Source: Xylocopilactobacillus apicola
Lineage (GTDB): Bacteria; Bacillota; Bacilli; Lactobacillales; Lactobacillaceae
Reading direction: 5' to 3'
DNA: 64,000 nt
Assembly: GCF_033095985.1 (NCBI RefSeq)
Contig: NZ_AP026802.1
Coordinates: 1,922,001 to 1,986,000, forward strand
Every line of letters starts with the position of its first letter. The first letter of the stretch is position 1. Positions 59,134-64,000 of the stretch are shown here, piece after piece. Under the pieces are notes generated by a model. It worked only from the letters and a program-made list of their open reading frames with translations, searched no databases and was not told the DNA's origin. The translations under genes were made by a program, and so were the position numbers.

Positions 59134-59408
59134 CGAAAATTCAAATCGACAAATCTAGTTATGATTCTAACGTAAATAAAGCAAAGAAGGATATCAATTG
59201 GCTGAAGTCACAAAAGATCCACGTTCTTAAAACGCCTGGGACCGATATTCACCCCTTCGTTCAAGCAGTTGAACTCGAAAAACAGTTGGACGGTATTATT
59301 AAGAAATACGCTGACGTGGCATCCCATGACACCGATGAATTTAGTAAAACTGGCAAATATTTTAAAAAGACTGATCAAGCCATTGGTCAGGCAATCGAAA
59401 AGAATTGA
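59130..59408 (+). CDS. YwqI-like (DUF5344) LXG partner, second module
   Basis: This 92-residue helical protein (MTKIQIDKSSYDSNV…, TGKYFKKTDQAIGQAI) is homologous to 46150-46443. It sits between the YwqH-like and LXG genes and is probably needed to carry the LXG protein to EssC. Confidence 0.8.
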   Translation: MTKIQIDKSSYDSNVNKAKKDINWLKSQKIHVLKTPGTDIHPFVQAVELEKQLDGIIKKYADVASHDTDEFSKTGKYFKKTDQAIGQAIEKN

Positions 59409-59419
59409 GGTGATCATTA

Positions 59420-61174
59420 ATGGTTAAAATTAAAATGAGCGAAGTGTTGGAGAATTATGAGAGTTTGAAAAGAGATGCTGATCTCCTTCAAAATGCTTTA
59501 AAAGACGTTAACGAATCAATGTTAGGTGTACCAAAGACAGAGAATTTCCACGGTCGAGCTCAGACCTTGATGCTTGATTACACCCAAAAGATTCACGAAA
59601 CTTCCACGAAAAAATTGAACCAGAATCTTGAAGATTTAACTAAACAGATGCATCAGATGATCAACATCTTCAAAAGTAGCGTTGATAATAGCGACGATGC
59701 GGTCATCATTTCAGGGAATCTTGAAGAAATTTCAAAAAAAGTAAAGAACGCCCAAACTAGTAACATCTCAGGCGAAACTTTAGCAAATAATGCTGCCGCA
59801 AAAGCCGCAAGTGCAGGAGCTAACGTTTACAAATTATCTAGCAGCTGCGATGAACTTCTACACAACTTAAATCGACACATCGATAAAACCAAAACCAATT
59901 TAATGACTTTCCACTCGCGCAAAGATCTCGATAAATCATTTGATAACATTGGCAGAAGTGTTGTGCGTGTAAAGACGGTGATTCGTTCCATCGATACAGT
60001 AACCCTCCATGGCGACGAGAAATTTATCTTGGGAGCATTATTAGAAGAATTAGCAGCGGACGGTTGGTCTGAAGGAGGTCTAAACTCGTTGAAAGAATTT
60101 ATCAAGGAAAAGATGCTTAATGCCAAAGATCGAGTAAAGGTGCTCAATAACATCGCCAAAAGCGTCCGGGAAGTCGGCTCTGATGCATTTAATGCACTGA
60201 TCCGACCTTACGCCCAAGAAGGGGGTGCAGGTGAACCTGCTCAACGGGCACTGAAAGCAATGCTTAAATATTTGGGAGCTGAAATGAAAGACGGTTACTT
60301 GAAAATCCCGAACGGATTCCCCACAAATTTGGATCCATTTCATAACGAGTTCTTACAAGAACTTCTGCCGAGATTGGTACAAAACGCCTTTCCATTTAAT
60401 CTTACTATACCTGGTGGACTATCAACTGCAAGAGGAGATTTTGCCGCTGCAATTCATCAATTGCGCTATTACGTTTCTTATGCCAACGCTGTCTACGTCG
60501 AGAACGAAGCCAAAAAACTGGGGATTAAACCAGCTGTGTTCTTAGATTTATTGACAAAAATGAAGGGCAAAGATCTGAAAAACCATCCAATCCTTAGCAA
60601 ATATGCAGACACCGAAGTAACTTTCGAAAGTTCAAGACCTCACAATAAGTTAAGCTCATTTAAAGCTACTGAGGAAGATTTCAAAGGGATCAATAAGGTG
60701 AAAGAGAATCTCAGAAAGGCGGGAATTACAGATATTAAAGACTTAACCGACTACAACAACTATAAATTATTATCCAAATTCAACGTTGAATTCATTGTTA
60801 ACAACAAGACGGGCGATTTGTTGAAGGTAAATCTCAATAATACCGCGGGAAAAAATGCCCTCGATTACAACAATTGGGATTTCGACGACCTTAATGGATT
60901 CATAAATGGACCTTCCTACAATTATTCCAATACCGGGGACATGAATAAGAAGGAGGGGGATAATGAAAATTATAAACTAGATGCTCGTAAAAGTTCTCAC
61001 TACAATTATGACTACAATTATTGGTATAAATTAGACATGCCTAATCGAAATAAAGCAACCAGCGGGGGGATGAAAATTTATGTTTCTCCGGGAGGTGATA
61101 ACTATGACGCAAACACACCTAAGACGTTCTCTGAACTTAACAATATAAATTTCTCAGACATTCTAAAAAAATAA
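59420..61174 (+). CDS. LXG-domain T7SS toxin D with unrecognised C-terminal domain
   Basis: This 584-residue protein has an N-terminal LXG-type domain (MVKIKMSEVLENYESLKRDA, ENFHGRAQTLMLDYTQKIHE) homologous to toxin C, helical to about 290. Unlike toxins A-C there is no hydrophobic glycine-rich region. The C-terminal ~250 residues are hydrophilic, with HNKLSSFKATEEDF, a strand-rich part (FNVEFIVNNKTGDLLKVNLN), and an Asn/Tyr-rich tail (YNYDYNYWYKLDMPNR, KIYVSPGGDNYD). I do not recognise this domain; a soluble enzymatic toxin is likely by elimination. A convergent array of anchored proteins follows. Confidence 0.85.
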   Translation: MVKIKMSEVLENYESLKRDADLLQNALKDVNESMLGVPKTENFHGRAQTLMLDYTQKIHETSTKKLNQNLEDLTKQMHQMINIFKSSVDNSDDAVIISGNLEEISKKVKNAQTSNISGETLANNAAAKAASAGANVYKLSSSCDELLHNLNRHIDKTKTNLMTFHSRKDLDKSFDNIGRSVVRVKTVIRSIDTVTLHGDEKFILGALLEELAADGWSEGGLNSLKEFIKEKMLNAKDRVKVLNNIAKSVREVGSDAFNALIRPYAQEGGAGEPAQRALKAMLKYLGAEMKDGYLKIPNGFPTNLDPFHNEFLQELLPRLVQNAFPFNLTIPGGLSTARGDFAAAIHQLRYYVSYANAVYVENEAKKLGIKPAVFLDLLTKMKGKDLKNHPILSKYADTEVTFESSRPHNKLSSFKATEEDFKGINKVKENLRKAGITDIKDLTDYNNYKLLSKFNVEFIVNNKTGDLLKVNLNNTAGKNALDYNNWDFDDLNGFINGPSYNYSNTGDMNKKEGDNENYKLDARKSSHYNYDYNYWYKLDMPNRNKATSGGMKIYVSPGGDNYDANTPKTFSELNNINFSDILKK

Positions 61175-61180
61175 CTTTAA

Positions 61181-61226
61181 GAAAAAGGGAAGAGACAGCA
61201 CTACTTGCTGACCTCTCCCTTTCTTA
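61181..61226. terminator. bidirectional terminator between toxin D and anchored-protein array
   Basis: A hairpin is built from AAGGGAAGAG…CAGCA and TGCTG…CTCTCCCTT with a five-base loop and small internal bulges, flanked by A and T runs. It overlaps the stop codon of 61201-62064 and stops both converging transcripts. Confidence 0.75.
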
Positions 61227-62064
61227 TTTTGCCCAAGATTAAGTCATTAATGGAGTTGGGAATCTTATACACATGATCGTACTCGTGGAGGTAATCCTTG
61301 TATTCCAAATGATCAGTATCCAAAGTCTTACTATCCTTACCTAGATCTGCTTTGATCGTCGCAATCCGCCAATTTTTACCCTCTTTCTTTATGACATAGT
61401 TATCCTCGTCTTTAAACCGTTCCGGTAAATTTTCTTTGCCCGGAAATATGTTATCTTTCTTTATCTTGTTCTGTACTTCAGGTGGCAATTCCTGTAATGT
61501 TCTTCTGCTGACACTAAGTAACTTATAGTTAATCTTCACTTCATTGATTCTTTGACGTTTTTCAAATTTTTGATCATTGGAATCTTGATCAATAATCGCA
61601 TATTTTCTAACATTTAATTTAATTTGATCCCCCTTAACCATGTAATCTCCCGATTCTATTTCAAGCCATATAGGCAATCCCTCATCGCCTGGCAGATACG
61701 AATCTTTAAAAGTGTGATTATAAACCAAGACAAATGTTTGATCTTCATTTAATCTGAGAAAATACTCGCCATGACCGGGATACTTCATTGCTCTTTCAGT
61801 AAATACACGTGTATTAAACGAAAATGATTTGCCCACCAATTCAGAAGCTTGATCGGATTCAATCCTCGGAGTAAGCGCAATGCCTTTGTCTTTTGCTTTC
61901 TCTAGCTCTTTGGAACTCATCTTCGAAAACACTGGATCTAAGTTTTCATGACGAACTGGCTGATTATTAGAATGCTTCTTTTGAGGTCTATTAATAATTA
62001 GGATAGCAACTACTAATCCAATGATCGTGAGAATGCCGAACGCTATTTTAATTTTATTCTTCAT
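61201..62064 (-). CDS. anchored extracytoplasmic protein, tandem paralog 1
   Basis: This 287-residue protein has an N-terminal membrane segment (about 6-25), a linker with KKHSNNQPVRHENLDPVF, then a ~210-residue domain with YPGHGEYFLRLNEDQTFVLV, YNHTFKDSYLPGDEG, IWLEIESGDY and a C-terminal LHEYDHVYKIPNSINDLIL. The domain looks beta-rich (lipocalin- or calycin-like by eye); no family recalled. It should face outward. Its place converging on toxin D suggests immunity, but opposite orientation weakens the link. Confidence 0.75.
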   Translation of the reverse strand: MKNKIKIAFGILTIIGLVVAILIINRPQKKHSNNQPVRHENLDPVFSKMSSKELEKAKDKGIALTPRIESDQASELVGKSFSFNTRVFTERAMKYPGHGEYFLRLNEDQTFVLVYNHTFKDSYLPGDEGLPIWLEIESGDYMVKGDQIKLNVRKYAIIDQDSNDQKFEKRQRINEVKINYKLLSVSRRTLQELPPEVQNKIKKDNIFPGKENLPERFKDEDNYVIKKEGKNWRIATIKADLGKDSKTLDTDHLEYKDYLHEYDHVYKIPNSINDLILGKIRKGEVSK

Positions 62065-62067
62065 CTG

Positions 62068-62859
62068 CTACTTGCTGACCTCTCCCTTTTTTATTTTGCC
62101 TAAAATTAAGTCATTAATCGAATTGGGAATTTTATACACATGATCGTACTCGTGGAGGTAATCCTTGTATTCCAAATGATCGGTATCCAAAGTCTTACTA
62201 TCCTTACCTAGATCTGCTTTGATCGTCGCAAAACGCCAATTTTTACCCTTTTTCTTTATGACATAGTTATCCTCATCTTTAAACCGTTCCGGTAAATTTT
62301 CTTTGCCAGGAAATATATTATCCTTCTTTATCTTGTTCTGTACTTCAGGTGGTAATTCTCGAAAAGTTCTTTCAGTGACACTAAGCAACTTATAGTTAAT
62401 CTTCACTTCATTGATTCTTTTTAAATTTTCCACTTTATGATCATTGAAACCCTGACCAATAATCGCATATTTTCTAACATTTAACTTAATTTGATCCTCC
62501 TTAACTATGTAGTCTCCCGACTCTATTTCAAGCCATATAGACGATTCCGCATGGTCTGGCAGATACGAATCAGTAAAGGTATGATTATAAACCAAGACAA
62601 ATGTTTGATCTTTATTTAATCTGAGAAAATACTCGCCATGACCGGGATACTTCATTGCCCTTTCAGTAAATACTTCTACATTAAACGAAAATGATTTGCC
62701 CACTAAGTCCGAAGCCTGATCTGCTTTAATCCTCGGAGTGAGCGCAATGCCTTTGTCTTTCGCCTTCTCTGCTCTATAATGCATAAACATAAGACCTGCA
62801 ACAACAAATACAACAAGAATGCTGCCAGTTATTATCATTAATTTTCTTTTATTCTTCAT
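62068..62859 (-). CDS. anchored extracytoplasmic protein, tandem paralog 2 (short linker)
   Basis: This 263-residue protein shares the domain from EKAKDKGIALTPRI onward with its neighbours but has a different membrane segment (IITGSILVVFVVAGLMFM) and lacks the ~30-residue linker. The part SDYIV..EDQIK and VENLKRINEVK vary. It starts 3 bases after the stop region of the third paralog, so the array is one operon. Confidence 0.75.
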   Translation of the reverse strand: MKNKRKLMIITGSILVVFVVAGLMFMHYRAEKAKDKGIALTPRIKADQASDLVGKSFSFNVEVFTERAMKYPGHGEYFLRLNKDQTFVLVYNHTFTDSYLPDHAESSIWLEIESGDYIVKEDQIKLNVRKYAIIGQGFNDHKVENLKRINEVKINYKLLSVTERTFRELPPEVQNKIKKDNIFPGKENLPERFKDEDNYVIKKKGKNWRFATIKADLGKDSKTLDTDHLEYKDYLHEYDHVYKIPNSINDLILGKIKKGEVSK

Positions 62860-62862
62860 CTG

Positions 62863-63726
62863 CTACTCGCTGACCTCTCCCTTTTTTATTTTGCCTAGTA
62901 TTAAGTCATTAATAGAATTGGGAATCTTATACACATGATCGTACTCGTGGAGGTAATCCTTGTATTCCAAATGATCAGTATCCAAAATCTTACTATCCTT
63001 ACCACGATCCACTTTGATTTTCGCAAACCGCCAATTCTTATCCTTTTTCTTTATGACATAGTTATTTTCATCCCTAAATCTTTCCGGCAAATCTTCATTA
63101 TCTGGAATTATGTTATCTTTCTTTATCTTGTTCTGTACTTCAGGTGGTAATTCCTGTAATGTTCTTCTGCTGACACTAAGTAACTTATAGTTAATCTTCA
63201 CTTCATTGATTCTTTGACGTTTTTCAAATTTTTGATCATTGGAATCTTGATCAATCATCGAATATCTTCTAACGTTTAACTTAATTTGATCCTTCTTAAC
63301 TATGTAATCTCCCGATTCTATTTCAAGCCATATAGGCAATCCCTCATCGCCTGGCAGATACGAATCTTTAAAAGTGTGATTATAAACCAAGACAAATGTT
63401 TGATCTTCATTTAATCTGAGAAAATACTCGCCATGACCGGGATACTTCATTGCTCTTTCAGTAAATACACGTGTATTAAACGAAAATGATTTGCCCACTA
63501 AGTCCGAAGCTTGATCTACTTTAATCCTTGGAGTGAGCGCAATGCCTTTGTCTTTAGCCTTCTCTAGCTCTTTAGAGTTCATCTTCGCAAACACTGGATC
63601 TAAGTTTTCATGACGAACTGGCTGATTATTAGAATGCTTCTTTTGAGGTCTATTAATAATTAGGACAGCAACTACTAATCCGATAATTGCGAAAATGCCG
63701 AGCGCTATTTTAATTTTATTCTTCAT
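62863..63726 (-). CDS. anchored extracytoplasmic protein, tandem paralog 3
   Basis: This 287-residue protein is the closest to paralog 1, with the same linker. Differences cluster near the C-terminal third (DNIIPDNEDLPERFRDENNY, KIKVDRGKDSKILD). The stop and the start of paralog 2 are 3 bases apart. Confidence 0.75.
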   Translation of the reverse strand: MKNKIKIALGIFAIIGLVVAVLIINRPQKKHSNNQPVRHENLDPVFAKMNSKELEKAKDKGIALTPRIKVDQASDLVGKSFSFNTRVFTERAMKYPGHGEYFLRLNEDQTFVLVYNHTFKDSYLPGDEGLPIWLEIESGDYIVKKDQIKLNVRRYSMIDQDSNDQKFEKRQRINEVKINYKLLSVSRRTLQELPPEVQNKIKKDNIIPDNEDLPERFRDENNYVIKKKDKNWRFAKIKVDRGKDSKILDTDHLEYKDYLHEYDHVYKIPNSINDLILGKIKKGEVSE

Positions 63727-63729
63727 CTG

Positions 63730-64000
63730 CTACTTGCTGACCTCTCCCTTTTTTATTTTGCCTAGTATTAAGTCATTAATGGAGTTGGGAATCTTATACA
63801 CATGATCGTACTCGTGGAGGTAATCCTTGTATTCCAAATGATCGGTATCCAAAGTCTTACTATCCTTACCTAGATCTGCTTTGATCTTCGCAACCCGCCA
63901 GTTTTTACCCTCTTTCTTTATGACATAGTTATCCTCGTCTTTAAACCGTTCCGGTAAATTTTCTTTGCCCGGAAATATGTTATCTTTCTTTATCTTGTTC
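63730..64000 (-). CDS. anchored extracytoplasmic protein, tandem paralog 4 (3' part)
   Basis: The C-terminal 89 residues of a fourth paralog, ending KKGEVSK with a TAG at 63730-63732, run off the right end of the window. It is nearly identical to the end of paralog 1. At least four copies thus stand head to tail. Confidence 0.8.
   Translation of the reverse strand, partial: NKIKKDNIFPGKENLPERFKDEDNYVIKKEGKNWRVAKIKADLGKDSKTLDTDHLEYKDYLHEYDHVYKIPNSINDLILGKIKKGEVSK

Noticed and set aside
1-64000. CRISPR arrays, tRNA or rRNA genes, intact transposases, prophage genes
   Set aside because: No regularly spaced short repeats, no cloverleaf or rRNA segments and no intact transposase or phage structural gene were found; the tandem repeats present are gene-sized immunity units.

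Overview
The window is AT-rich Firmicute DNA. It is most consistent with a member of the Lactobacillaceae: low GC, strong AGGAGG-type ribosome binding sites with some TTG/GTG starts, a MucBP-repeat LPxTG surface protein with a class A sortase, and LAB-like housekeeping genes (xpt, an EstA-type esterase, rmlB, MgtC/SapB, DegV). The species cannot be read from the sequence.

Positions 1-37047 are almost entirely minus-strand and form a type VIIb secretion (T7SSb) island. Reading in the direction of transcription (right to left), it starts with a BlaI/BlaR1-type pair and a small secreted peptide (37047-35236). The core machine follows: esxA, esaA, essA, esaB, essB, essC (34808-24888). Next come a sortase and a MucBP adhesin (24877-21797), then effector and immunity clusters down to position 1. 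These clusters are: (i) a TslA-like reverse-LXG lipase (18480-19847) with two helical partner proteins and six DUF1310-like membrane-anchored proteins, plus a second lipase locus that is broken; (ii) LXG toxin B (11980-13560) with Lap1/Lap2-type helper genes and two paralogous polytopic membrane proteins; (iii) LXG toxin A (7030-8409) with Lap1/Lap2, followed by a seven-gene immunity cassette that is tandemly duplicated (115-7036): DUF443-like membrane protein, DUF4176 protein, a gene fragment, and TipC-like proteins paired with a 129-residue protein.

Positions 37048-38744 are a decayed zone without an intact gene. Positions 38745-46750 are a second type of LXG module: YwqH-like (DUF5082) and YwqI-like (DUF5344) helpers, LXG toxin C, five paralogous polytopic membrane proteins, DUF4176 (one free, one fused to a membrane protein) and a secreted/anchored 231-residue protein.

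Positions 47216-58615 hold ordinary chromosomal genes on both strands (a small HTH protein, VOC dioxygenase-like, Gfo/Idh/MocA oxidoreductase, HNH nuclease, dTDP-glucose dehydratase, esterase, shikimate-kinase-like, PspC, xpt, S66 carboxypeptidase, Nudix, CPBP-like, MgtC, DegV). At 58792-61174 a third YwqH/YwqI/LXG cluster lies on the plus strand with a C-terminal domain I do not recognise. It converges on an array of at least four paralogous anchored extracytoplasmic proteins that runs off the window end.

The recurring theme is an immunity bank built by recombination. Toxin genes have been duplicated and deleted, leaving short 5' or 3' stubs between tandem immunity paralogs. Several stubs still carry the ribosome binding site of the next immunity gene. 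Two A6 homopolymer frameshifts disrupt effector-side genes. DUF4176 is repeatedly linked, and once physically fused, to predicted membrane immunity proteins.
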